Of a stretch of 64,000 nt of DNA, positions 9,472 through 16,577 are shown one piece after another. Numbering within the stretch: position 1 is the first letter of the stretch; each line of letters starts with the position of its first letter. A program made the translations under genes and the position numbers. This DNA comes from Paenibacillus thalictri. Its GTDB lineage: Bacteria; Bacillota; Bacilli; Paenibacillales; NBRC-103111. The DNA lies in the NCBI RefSeq assembly GCF_004307995.1, contig NZ_SIRE01000005.1:248001-312000 (forward strand), in the 5' to 3' direction. A model generated the notes under the pieces. The model had not been told where the DNA came from. It ran no database searches and worked only from the letters and a program-made list of their open reading frames with translations.

Positions 9472-10043
9472 ATCACCTGATCGATAATGCCGTATTCGAC
9501 AGCTTCCTGGGGAGTCATAAAATAATCGCGGTCCATGTCCCGTTCCACCTTCTCCAGCGGCTGACCCGTACATTCGGCGGTAATCCGGTTGGTTCTGTCG
9601 CGGATTTGCAAAATCCGTTTGGCGCTGATGGCGATGTCGCTGGCCTGCCCTTGCGTGCCGCCGTGCGGCTGATGAATCATGATCTCGCTGTTCGGCAGCG
9701 AAAACCGTTTTCCTTTGGCGCCTGCGAGCAGCAGGATCGCTGCGAAGGAAGCGGCGAATCCGGTGCAGATCGTATGCACAGGCGGTTTTACGAACTGCAT
9801 CGTATCGTAGATGGCGAATCCCGCCGTGGTGGAGCCGCCGGGACTGTTGATGTATAAATAAATTTCTTTCTCCGGATCCTCCGCCGCCAGAAATAACAGC
9901 TGTGCCGTTATGCTGTTGGCCACTTGGTCGTTGATCTCCGAGCCAAGAAAGACGATCCGGTCCTTCAGCAGACGGGAATAAATATCGTAGGATCTTTCAC
10001 CGCGGGCCGACTGTTCAATTACATAAGGGATATAACCATTCAT
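9459..10043 (-). CDS. clpP: ATP-dependent Clp protease proteolytic subunit (ClpP family)
   Basis: A 194-residue serine protease, usual ClpP length without propeptide. The catalytic triad is visible: Ser99 in [12 protein letters not shown], His124 in IMIHQPHGG, and the Asp of MDRDYF near 171-173. In canonical ClpP the serine motif is AASMGAFLL; here it is AASFAAILL, so this could be a paralogue rather than the main housekeeping ClpP. It would form tetradecamers and degrade proteins fed by ClpX or ClpC. It is convergent with, and overlaps, the DinB-like gene, leaving no room for a terminator between them. Confidence 0.93.
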   Translation of the reverse strand: MNGYIPYVIEQSARGERSYDIYSRLLKDRIVFLGSEINDQVANSITAQLLFLAAEDPEKEIYLYINSPGGSTTAGFAIYDTMQFVKPPVHTICTGFAASFAAILLLAGAKGKRFSLPNSEIMIHQPHGGTQGQASDIAISAKRILQIRDRTNRITAECTGQPLEKVERDMDRDYFMTPQEAVEYGIIDQVIYRK

Positions 10044-10101
10044 CGGAAAACCTCCATACAGTTGGATTGAATTTGTGTCTTACGCCAAGTAAACGAATGA
10101 A

Positions 10102-10172
10102 TGCCGCCAAAAGATACGCTTGCGGGTTTGAATTGGCGCAGGGGCCAAAGCAATCGCATTAGAATGGCGGCA
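10102..10172. repeat. Inverted repeat in clpP/sigma-factor intergenic region
   Basis: TGCCGCCA at 10102-10109 pairs with TGGCGGCA at 10165-10172 across a 55-base loop. It lies between the divergent clpP and sigma-factor genes. No function is assigned. Confidence 0.45.
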
Positions 10173-10210
10173 ACGCTTCAACATTCCAACATTCATATCG
10201 CTTTACGTGG

Positions 10211-10291
10211 AGGGGCGAGCATGATGGGACATTTGATCTTCCAAGCTTCGCTTTTCCGGATTCAAATGTCCCCTTTCGCTTTCTACGCCCC
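10211..10291. repeat. Nested hairpin upstream of the sigma-factor gene
   Basis: GGGACATTTGA at 10226-10236 pairs perfectly with TCAAATGTCCC at 10262-10272. An outer AGGGGCG/CGCCCCT pair encloses it, starting near 10211 and ending near 10291. It sits about 130 bases before the sigma-factor start in a 374-base gene-free stretch, so it could be part of a structured leader or a terminator remnant. Confidence 0.5.
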
Positions 10292-10417
10292 TGGGCGCGG
10301 GGCTTGCGACGATGGCAATTCATTTCTTTTTGCTATACAATTTTGAAGAAGGCGTATCTTTTTTCGTGTCTTATTCGTTTACTACTTAAGGATATTGGTC
10401 AAAAGGAGAAATGCCGG

Positions 10418-11191
10418 ATGAATATAACTGAATCGGTCGAACAGGGTAAGCTCAGTCAGAGGGTGGATGAACCGGAGCGCTTTACATTCGAAATCGGCGA
10501 TTTGAACCGGCTTCAGATCGTTTTAAACCGTTATTGCTTGTCTATCACCGGCTCCCGGCAGGATGCGGAGGATTTGGCGCAGGACACGTGGCTTAAATCC
10601 TTAATGACATTAAATATTTCCGGTCATGCGAATCCTGAAGCGCTGCTGCTGCGGACGGCCAAACATATATGGATCGACAAGACACGCAGAAAAGCGGCGC
10701 TGGCAAATATTTTGCGGCGAGAGCGGTTTGAGACTGCCGCTGAAACGGTTGACGAAGTTGCGTTTGAGCTGGAGGCGGTGTTTCAGATGATTTGCAAACA
10801 TTTATCGTCCTTGCAGAGAACCGTCTTTCTTTTAAAAGACGTCTTTGGTTACTCGCTTGCCGAAACGGCCGATATATTGGGCACGACAGAAGGAGCGGTA
10901 AAGTCGGCGCTGCACCGGGCGCGGCAGTCATTGCTGCTTGTCAGAGACGAAATTGAGCGAAACGTCATGCCATCTCCCAAAGACGAAGGCATGAAAGCTT
11001 ACCTGCAAGCGCTGGTAGCAGCTTACCGGCTCGGCGACGCAACCGCATTGGTAGAGCTCGCTGGACGCGACGAAGTGGAACCGGCCGTTGCGGTGGGTAT
11101 CGTCCGTTACCGGATCTCCGGCAAATCGTTTGCCGGACAGCAGGCCGGAGCGCGAAAAGGCACCGGCTCAACCGTTCAAATGGCGGCTTAA
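10418..11191 (+). CDS. ECF-type RNA polymerase sigma factor with C-terminal extension
   Basis: A 257-residue protein. Region 2 lies at about 27-95 (RYCLSITGSRQDAEDLAQDTW and the downstream AKHIWIDKTRR) and region 4 at about 125-175, with the helix-turn-helix SLAETADILGTTEGAVKSAL. About 75 residues follow, beginning MKAYLQALVAAYRLGDATAL, which look like the first part of a SnoaL/NTF2-like domain as found in SigJ/ECF41-type factors, here apparently shortened. No anti-sigma gene is adjacent, consistent with control through the C-terminal extension. The ATG at 10418 has AAAAGGAG 8-10 bases upstream. Confidence 0.85.
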   Translation: MNITESVEQGKLSQRVDEPERFTFEIGDLNRLQIVLNRYCLSITGSRQDAEDLAQDTWLKSLMTLNISGHANPEALLLRTAKHIWIDKTRRKAALANILRRERFETAAETVDEVAFELEAVFQMICKHLSSLQRTVFLLKDVFGYSLAETADILGTTEGAVKSALHRARQSLLLVRDEIERNVMPSPKDEGMKAYLQALVAAYRLGDATALVELAGRDEVEPAVAVGIVRYRISGKSFAGQQAGARKGTGSTVQMAA

Positions 11192-11250
11192 TCGCGGCTG
11201 AAATACTTTAACATCACCATACGGGCGTAACTGCCTGATCTTGTCTTTAT

Positions 11251-11271
11251 AAGCGCCTCAGGGCGCTTTTT
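11251..11271 (+). terminator. Intrinsic terminator after the sigma-factor gene
   Basis: AAGCGCC and GGCGCTT form a 7-base stem with a 4-base loop followed by a T run, about 60 bases after the sigma-factor stop. Confidence 0.7.
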
Positions 11272-11331
11272 CCTTGGGGCGGAATTGTGGTAAGATGAAG
11301 ACAGTCAATTTGAATGGAATCAGGTGAGTAG

Positions 11332-11838
11332 ATGCGCATTGGAGTCATTAGCGATACCCACATGCCTTCCCGTTCGAAGCAGCTGCCGCAGGCTCTTGTA
11401 ACCGGCCTCAGCGGCGTTGATCTGTTGCTGCATGCGGGCGATTGGACGAGTCCGGATGTGATCGGTTTGCTGGAGGCGATTGCGCCGGTGGATGGCGTTG
11501 CCGGCAATAATGACGGATACGACATCATAGACCGGTTTGGCCATAAAAAATTGCTGACGCTTGCGGGAAGGCGGATCGGTATCGTTCATGGACATATCGG
11601 CAGCCGTCCGACGATGGAGAATGCGCTTATGGCGTTCGTCGGCGAAGAAACCGCGCCGGACGTCATTATTTTCGGTCACTCCCATATCCCGCACAGCGAA
11701 TTGGTAAAAGGCATTCTTATGTTTAACCCGGGTTCGCCGACCGATAAGCGGTTTCAGCCGCGGTACTCCTACGGGATTATCGACATCAGTTCCAGCGGCG
11801 TACACGCCGAGCATTATTTTTTCGATTCAAAGCAATAA
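11332..11838 (+). CDS. YfcE/MJ0936-family metallophosphoesterase
   Basis: A 168-residue calcineurin-like phosphoesterase of the small YfcE type. The metal-binding motifs are complete: ISDTHM at 6-11, HAGD at 34-37, GNND at 58-61, VHGH at about 84-87 and GHSHIPH at about 115-121. Such enzymes hydrolyse phosphodiesters with manganese or similar metals in the cytosol; the physiological substrate is not known for most. It stands alone between the sigma factor and the ytxJ-like gene. Confidence 0.93.
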   Translation: MRIGVISDTHMPSRSKQLPQALVTGLSGVDLLLHAGDWTSPDVIGLLEAIAPVDGVAGNNDGYDIIDRFGHKKLLTLAGRRIGIVHGHIGSRPTMENALMAFVGEETAPDVIIFGHSHIPHSELVKGILMFNPGSPTDKRFQPRYSYGIIDISSSGVHAEHYFFDSKQ

Positions 11839-11950
11839 TGAAGCCCATTTTTGCTTCACAAAAACACAAAGCGGATGCTTACGAAGCAAGTTTTGCTTCG
11901 CAAAACTCAAAGCCGATGCTTACGAAGCAAGTTTTTGCTTCACAAAAACT
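11839..11950. repeat. Intergenic tandem repeat with palindromic units
   Basis: Two near-identical units lie side by side: 11867-11907 (41 bases) and 11908-11950 (43 bases). A partial copy occurs at 11839-11866. Each unit carries GATGCTTACGAAGCAAG followed by a self-complementary GTTTTGCTTCGCAAAAC-type palindrome. The array ends 17 bases before the ytxJ start and directly precedes its ribosome site. Confidence 0.8.
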
Positions 11951-11967
11951 TTTAGGAGGGTAACAAC

Positions 11968-12309
11968 ATGACCAATTGGAAAGAGATTACAACAGTAGAC
12001 GAATGGAACAGTTTGTTAGAGGGATCCGGAGAGAAGCCTTTTGTCATTTTGAAGCACAGCACCAGATGCCCTGTCAGCACAAACGCTCTGGAAGAATACG
12101 AGCAATATTTGGGCAAGGAACCAAACGGCGGCGTGGATTATTACATGGTGAAGGTAATCGAGTCCCGTCCCGTATCCAATCAGATCGCGGAAGACACCAA
12201 AGTGACTCACGCCTCCCCGCAAATGCTGTACATTAAGGATAAAGCGCCATATTGGAATACCTCCCATTGGTCGGTAACCGCAAAACATATGGCCGCGGTA
12301 CTGGACTAA
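11968..12309 (+). CDS. ytxJ: Bacillithiol-system redox-active protein YtxJ-like
   Basis: A 113-residue thioredoxin-fold protein with a single active-site cysteine in KHSTRCPVS near residues 29-37, the YtxJ/BrxC signature, and a cis-proline-type ASPQMLYI segment near 75. In Bacillus, YtxJ (BrxC) acts in the bacillithiol redox network by exchanging disulfides. TAGGAGGG lies before the ATG. The esterase gene follows after 15 bases, so the two may be co-transcribed. Confidence 0.88.
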   Translation: MTNWKEITTVDEWNSLLEGSGEKPFVILKHSTRCPVSTNALEEYEQYLGKEPNGGVDYYMVKVIESRPVSNQIAEDTKVTHASPQMLYIKDKAPYWNTSHWSVTAKHMAAVLD

Positions 12310-12324
12310 GACGGGAGAAGTCTT

Positions 12325-13125
12325 ATGACCGTACAATATGCCGCATTTTTCTCAGGCGCGTTGTTCAGCCGCAAAGTATGTTGCGTATACATTCCGCCCG
12401 GATACGAAACATCCGATCAATCTTATCCGGTCGTGTATTTGCTGCATGGGCTGTACGGCTGCCAGCTGGATTGGACGCAAAAGGGCAGTGCCGCCCAGAC
12501 GCTCGACCGGCTGATTCAGAGCGGCGAGCTGCGTGAGTGCATTGTCGTGATGCCAAGCGACGGCGAAGCGGGGCACGGCACCTTTTATATGGATTGGTAC
12601 GATGGAACAGGCAATTTCGAGCAATATTTCGTCTATGATCTTGTGCCGTACATCGACCGCCATTACCGGACGGTGGCGGACCGGAATCATCGCGTGATTG
12701 CCGGCCTTTCCATGGGCGGCTTTGGCTCCTGTTATTTGGCGCTCCGCCATCCGGAGCTGTTTGGGGCGGCAGCCAGCTTATCCGGCGCGTTGGGATCCGT
12801 TTCCGGCATGGAAGAGAAGATGTTCGACCGCTCGCAGTTTCCGCGCATGACCGGCCCGGCTGCTGGTCCGTATGCCCGTGAACGGGATTTGCATCAGCTC
12901 GCCTCCAACGAAGCGGCGAACCCGCAGCGGCCGTCGATTTATTTTAACTGCGGTACGGAAGATTATTTGTTTGCGATGAATACGAGCTTTAAACAACATC
13001 TCGATTCGATTGGTTATGCCTACGAATACGAATCATTTCCCGGTGAGCACAACTGGGACTACTGGACCGAGCATTTGCCGGATGCGCTGCGATTCCTTGA
13101 ATCGTGGTTGGCCAAACAAATCTAA
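12325..13125 (+). CDS. Esterase D-type alpha/beta hydrolase
   Basis: A 266-residue hydrolase of the putative esterase (esterase D/FGH-like) family. The motifs are YLLHGLYG near 38-45 (oxyanion side), the nucleophile GLSMGGFGS near 133-141 and a C-terminal histidine in PGEHNWDYW near 238-246; the acid residue is likely the Asp in CGTEDYLF. There is no signal peptide, so it acts in the cytosol. Relatives include S-formylglutathione hydrolases and acyl or mycolyl-type transferases; the exact substrate cannot be told. A terminator follows. Confidence 0.88.
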   Translation: MTVQYAAFFSGALFSRKVCCVYIPPGYETSDQSYPVVYLLHGLYGCQLDWTQKGSAAQTLDRLIQSGELRECIVVMPSDGEAGHGTFYMDWYDGTGNFEQYFVYDLVPYIDRHYRTVADRNHRVIAGLSMGGFGSCYLALRHPELFGAAASLSGALGSVSGMEEKMFDRSQFPRMTGPAAGPYARERDLHQLASNEAANPQRPSIYFNCGTEDYLFAMNTSFKQHLDSIGYAYEYESFPGEHNWDYWTEHLPDALRFLESWLAKQI

Positions 13126-13138
13126 CAATATAGTTGAC

Positions 13139-13194
13139 ACCCATAGCGACAGCCCTGATGCACAATTGCACATGGCGGCTGATATGGGTTTTTT
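13139..13194 (+). terminator. Intrinsic terminator after the esterase gene
   Basis: ACCCATA pairs with TATGGGT, with CAGCC/GGCTG pairing inside, followed by TTTTTT. It separates the esterase unit from the hydrogenase operon. Confidence 0.8.
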
Positions 13195-13211
13195 GTGCTT
13201 TATTTCCACAT

Positions 13212-13227
13212 AGTGACATTTGTCACA
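13212..13227. promoter_or_regulatory. Possible Fnr/Crp-family binding site upstream of the hydrogenase operon
   Basis: AGTGA-N6-TCACA matches the consensus TGTGA-N6-TCACA used by Bacillus Fnr and by Crp at 9 of 10 positions. It lies 97 bases before the hydrogenase small-subunit start and upstream of a TATAAT. Control by oxygen limitation or another Crp/Fnr-family signal is inference. Confidence 0.5.
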
Positions 13228-13281
13228 GCTTAATCGCTATGTTTGGACTATGGTTTAAAAGGGGTTTTATGTTAAAAACAC

Positions 13282-13287
13282 TATAAT
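13282..13287 (+). promoter_or_regulatory. Likely -10 element of the hydrogenase operon promoter
   Basis: A perfect TATAAT lies 21 bases before the TTG start of the small-subunit gene. No good TTGACA-like -35 is present at 16-18 bases (the sequence there is AAGGGG-like), which would fit an activator-dependent promoter. Confidence 0.4.
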
Positions 13288-13308
13288 ATAGCTCGGGAGG
13301 GAAAAAGA

Positions 13309-14259
13309 TTGGCGAATTTGCTTTGGTTGGAAGGTTCGGCTTGCAGCGGCAATACGATGTCGTTTCTGACGGCGGAACAGCCGGACGTCATCGATTTGCT
13401 GACTCAATATGGCATTAAGTTAAGCTGGCATCCTTCGTTAAGTTTGGAAAGCGGGCATGCGGTGAGCAAGCTGCTGAACGAGTTTATCGAGGGCCGCAAT
13501 ACGCTCGATATCCTGGTCATTGAAGGCGCTATCGCTCAAGGTCCGCATGGCACAGGCAAATACGATGTCTTTTGTGAAAGGCCTTTCAAAGATTGGGTCA
13601 GCGATTTGTCCAAAGTTGCGCACATCGTCGTTGCGGTCGGCGACTGCGCTTGTTTCGGCGGAGTTCCCGCAGCCGATCCGAATCCGACGGATGCCACCGG
13701 ATTGCAGTTCCACAAAACGCAAAAAGGCGGATTCCTCGGAGCATCCTACGTGTCACGCAGCGGATTTCCGGTCATTAACGTATCCGGTTGCCCGGCGCAT
13801 CCCGACTGGATTACGCAGACGCTGATCGGCGCAGTGACGCGCCCAAACGATTTACTGCTGGATGAATACCATCGCCCGCGCGATTTATACTCCACGACCA
13901 CCCACACAGGCTGCACCCGTAACGAATACTTCGAATATAAAATCGGTTCCGAAACATTAGGCTGCAAGGAAGGCTGCTTGTCGGTCAACTTCGGCTGCCA
14001 AGGGCATTATACGCATTCGTCCTGCAACCGGATCCTTTGGAACGGTCATTCCAGCAAAACAAGAGCCGGTGTCCCTTGCTTCGGCTGCACCGAACCGGAA
14101 TTTCCGACCTTTAACTATTTTAAAACCGCCAAACGTATGGGTATCCCTAAGAAAGCTCCGCTTGGCGTGCCGCAGCTTCCTTATATCGCCGCAGCGGGCG
14201 TGTCAAAATTGGCGGCGCCCGAGCGCCTAAAAGGCAAACTGATCAAAGGGAGACCGTAA
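13309..14259 (+). CDS. [NiFe] hydrogenase small subunit, group 2a-like
   Basis: The 316-residue electron-transfer subunit has no Tat signal, so the enzyme is cytoplasmic or faces the cytoplasm. The N-terminal GSACSGNTMSFL (9-20) is typical of group 2a (Huc-type) enzymes: the first proximal-cluster cysteine is replaced, leaving Cys12, Cys113 (GDCACFGG) and Cys161 (SGCPAHP). Further cluster ligands are His199, Cys202, Cys223, Cys230, Cys239, Cys257 and Cys260. The start is TTG with GGGAGGG 8 bases upstream. The large-subunit gene follows after 1 base. The subtype is by pattern, not by tree. Confidence 0.92.
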   Translation: MANLLWLEGSACSGNTMSFLTAEQPDVIDLLTQYGIKLSWHPSLSLESGHAVSKLLNEFIEGRNTLDILVIEGAIAQGPHGTGKYDVFCERPFKDWVSDLSKVAHIVVAVGDCACFGGVPAADPNPTDATGLQFHKTQKGGFLGASYVSRSGFPVINVSGCPAHPDWITQTLIGAVTRPNDLLLDEYHRPRDLYSTTTHTGCTRNEYFEYKIGSETLGCKEGCLSVNFGCQGHYTHSSCNRILWNGHSSKTRAGVPCFGCTEPEFPTFNYFKTAKRMGIPKKAPLGVPQLPYIAAAGVSKLAAPERLKGKLIKGRP

Positions 14260-14260
14260 C

Positions 14261-15811
14261 ATGGCGAATGAATTAACAACCGTCAAGCTGAATGTCAGTC
14301 CGCTCAACCGGGTGGAAGGCGATCTCGAAATCAAAGCGCACTTGGAGCAAAACAAAGTGGTACAAGCCGAGGCGATGGCTACGATGTTCCGCGGCATCGA
14401 AGTGATTCTGCGCGGCAAAAGCCCGCTTGACCCGCTGGTTATTACACCGCGGATTTGCGGCATTTGCGGCCAAGCCCATTTACGGGCGGCGGTGAACGCG
14501 CTGGAAAATGCGTACCGCGTCGCCCCTACGCCCAACGCCACGTTGATCCGCAATATTTGCCAAGCGACCGAAAACGTGCAGAGCCATGCGACATGGTTTT
14601 ACGCGTTGTTTGCGGTCGACTTTGTGAATGAGAAATACGCCAAGTCGCCTTTTTACGAAGAGGTGAAGAAACGGTTTGCGCCTTTTACCGGCACATCGTA
14701 TACACAAGCGGTCAAAATCCGCAAAAGACTGCTGAACGTTAATGCGATTTTTTCCGGACAATGGCCGCACAGCAGCTATATGGTGCCGGGCGGAGTCACC
14801 TGCTCGCCGTATTTGACCGATATTACGAAAACGTTTGCAATTCTCAAGGAGTTTCAGCAATATGTGGAAACGGTCATATTGGGCTGCTCGCTTGAGCGCT
14901 GGCTGAAGATCAGAGGCAAACACGAGCTGGAGCTGTGGCTGAAAGAAAGCGAAGCCCACCGCAACAGCGACCTCGGTCTGTTTATCCAATTCGGGCTTGA
15001 TGTCGGTCTCGACCGCTTAGGAGTGGGCCCGGGCAAATTCCTTTCCAGCGGGGTATATGAGGATTTCGACAACCCGCGCAATTACAACGTGGAGGAACGG
15101 TCGTGCTGGCTGCCGGCGGGATATTACGACGGCGGGAAAACACATGCCTTCGACCATCTGAAGGTGGAGGAATTTATCGCCCATTCGTTTTATAAAGGGT
15201 ATGAAGGCGGCCGCCATCCATGGGAGGGTGTAACCGACCCGAATTATACGGAAAACGATAAGGAAAAATACAGCTTCGCCAAATCGCCGCGTTATGACGG
15301 GCAAGTGGTGGAGGTCGGGCCGCTGGCGAGAATGGTCGTCGATCATGATCCGCTTATTTTGGACTTGCTGGAAACCTTTGGTCCGGGGGTATTTATCCGA
15401 GCGATCGCCCGGTTTCAGGAAACGGCCAGAACGATTCCGAAAATGTTCGAATGGCTGCAAACCGTCGATCTTAAGCAGCCGTTTTACTCGAAACCGCAGG
15501 CGGAGCCGGAGCAAGCCCGGGGTGTCGGGTTAACCGAAGCGGCCCGGGGTTCGCTGATGCATTGGAACGTGCTCGAAACCGGCAAAATCGCCAACTACCA
15601 AGTCATCACGCCAACCGCATGGAATGTGTCGCCGCGCGACAGCATGAACCAGCCGGGAGCCATAGAGCAGGCGCTGCTGGGCACTGAAGTGGCGAACATG
15701 GAAAATCCGACCGAGCTTGGCAGCATTGTGCGCTCTTTTGACGCCTGCCTTGTTTGTACCGTGCATTCGATTCATCAAAGCCATGTGCACAAAATCAGAT
15801 TGGGGATATAA
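14261..15811 (+). CDS. [NiFe] hydrogenase large subunit, group 2a-like
   Basis: The 516-residue catalytic subunit binds the NiFe(CN)2CO centre. The N-terminal ligands are in RICGICGQAH (Cys66, Cys69) and the C-terminal ligands in DACLVCTVH (Cys496, Cys499). The usual motif is DPCxxC, so Ala replaces Pro here. Fourteen residues follow His502 and should be cut off by the endopeptidase encoded next, which confirms a maturing enzyme. Segments such as MFRGIEVILRGKSP and GGQWPHSS-like SGQWPHSSYMVPGG match Huc-type large subunits. It would oxidise H2; the electron acceptor is not encoded in the operon. Confidence 0.94.
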   Translation: MANELTTVKLNVSPLNRVEGDLEIKAHLEQNKVVQAEAMATMFRGIEVILRGKSPLDPLVITPRICGICGQAHLRAAVNALENAYRVAPTPNATLIRNICQATENVQSHATWFYALFAVDFVNEKYAKSPFYEEVKKRFAPFTGTSYTQAVKIRKRLLNVNAIFSGQWPHSSYMVPGGVTCSPYLTDITKTFAILKEFQQYVETVILGCSLERWLKIRGKHELELWLKESEAHRNSDLGLFIQFGLDVGLDRLGVGPGKFLSSGVYEDFDNPRNYNVEERSCWLPAGYYDGGKTHAFDHLKVEEFIAHSFYKGYEGGRHPWEGVTDPNYTENDKEKYSFAKSPRYDGQVVEVGPLARMVVDHDPLILDLLETFGPGVFIRAIARFQETARTIPKMFEWLQTVDLKQPFYSKPQAEPEQARGVGLTEAARGSLMHWNVLETGKIANYQVITPTAWNVSPRDSMNQPGAIEQALLGTEVANMENPTELGSIVRSFDACLVCTVHSIHQSHVHKIRLGI

Positions 15812-15813
15812 CG

Positions 15814-16323
15814 ATGAGTGAACAAGAGGGCATCCTCGTCTTAGGCCTCGGGAACAGCTTACACGGAGACGACGGCTTCGGCCCCCGCATCATCATGGAG
15901 CTGCAAAAGCGGTATGAAATGCCCGCAGCGGTTGAACTGGCAGATGGAGGGATATTGGGGCTTTCGATTCTTCCGATCGTGGAACGCCATCATCACATGA
16001 TCGTGGTGGATACAGTCGCATTAGGCAACGAGCCGGGGACGATGTATCGCTTCCCATTGTCCGAGCTTAAAGTCCCGGAAGCTCCGCCGCATCATATTCA
16101 TTTGATGGGGGTGGCGGAGGTGCTGCGAATTTTAAAAAACGACGGTTACGAAGTCGAAGGTACGGTCATCGGCATCGAGCCGGCTGCCATTACACCTTGG
16201 GTGATGGGGCTCTCTCCGACGATTGAAGCGAAAATTGCAGAAGCAGTCGAACTGGTTGCAGGCGAGCTGAAGCGCCGGGGATATCCGGCAGCTGCGGCTG
16301 TTGAGGGAAAAGACGGAGGATGA
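15814..16323 (+). CDS. Hydrogenase maturation endopeptidase (HyaD/HybD/HupD family)
   Basis: A 169-residue nickel-dependent peptidase that removes the C-terminal tail of the large subunit once nickel is inserted. The family signature VLGLGNSLHGDDGFGP is at about 8-23, with Asp/Glu near there (GDDG) and His of the HHHM segment near 70-73 as likely nickel ligands. It begins 2 bases after the large-subunit stop, as is usual. The ATG at 15814 was chosen; an upstream in-frame start would lie inside the large-subunit gene. Confidence 0.92.
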   Translation: MSEQEGILVLGLGNSLHGDDGFGPRIIMELQKRYEMPAAVELADGGILGLSILPIVERHHHMIVVDTVALGNEPGTMYRFPLSELKVPEAPPHHIHLMGVAEVLRILKNDGYEVEGTVIGIEPAAITPWVMGLSPTIEAKIAEAVELVAGELKRRGYPAAAAVEGKDGG

Positions 16324-16327
16324 GGAA

Positions 16328-16570
16328 ATGCATGAAGTCAGTCTCATATCGGAAGTAATCGCCATCGTTTCCCAGGCTGCCGCCGAGCGGGAGCTGGAAA
16401 GCATCCATAAAGTAAAATTGGTCGTCGGAGAACATACCGCCGCGATGCCCGATTCGCTGCAGTTCGCATTTGAACTGCTGAAGGATAAACCGCTTGCCGA
16501 CACCGCCGTGCTGGAAATCGAACGCGGGCAAGGCGAAGAATTTTTTATCGAGTATATGGAAGGGGAATAA
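16328..16570 (+). CDS. hypA: HypA-like nickel metallochaperone lacking the zinc-binding domain
   Basis: Only 80 residues, against about 113-118 for HypA. The N-terminus is canonical: MHEVSLISEV with the nickel-binding His2, then the beta-alpha core up to VLEIERG near 67. Instead of the two CxxC pairs that hold the structural zinc, the chain runs straight into EEFFIEYMEGE, which matches the normal HypA C-terminal strand. The zinc loop therefore appears lost by a clean in-frame deletion; there is no cysteine in the protein. It could still deliver nickel through His2 together with HypB. It lies between the endopeptidase and hypB, 7 bases after hypA's own stop. Confidence 0.85.
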   Translation: MHEVSLISEVIAIVSQAAAERELESIHKVKLVVGEHTAAMPDSLQFAFELLKDKPLADTAVLEIERGQGEEFFIEYMEGE

Positions 16571-16577
16571 GTTCTGC

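Noticed and set aside
16300..16570. Frameshift as the cause of the short HypA
   Set aside because: The reading frame is continuous, and the C-terminal strand expected for HypA is present in the same frame, so loss of an internal block explains the length better.
16494..16577. Longer N-terminal form of HypB
   Set aside because: The extension lies within hypA in another frame and has no similarity to HypB; the ATG at 16578 is the natural start.
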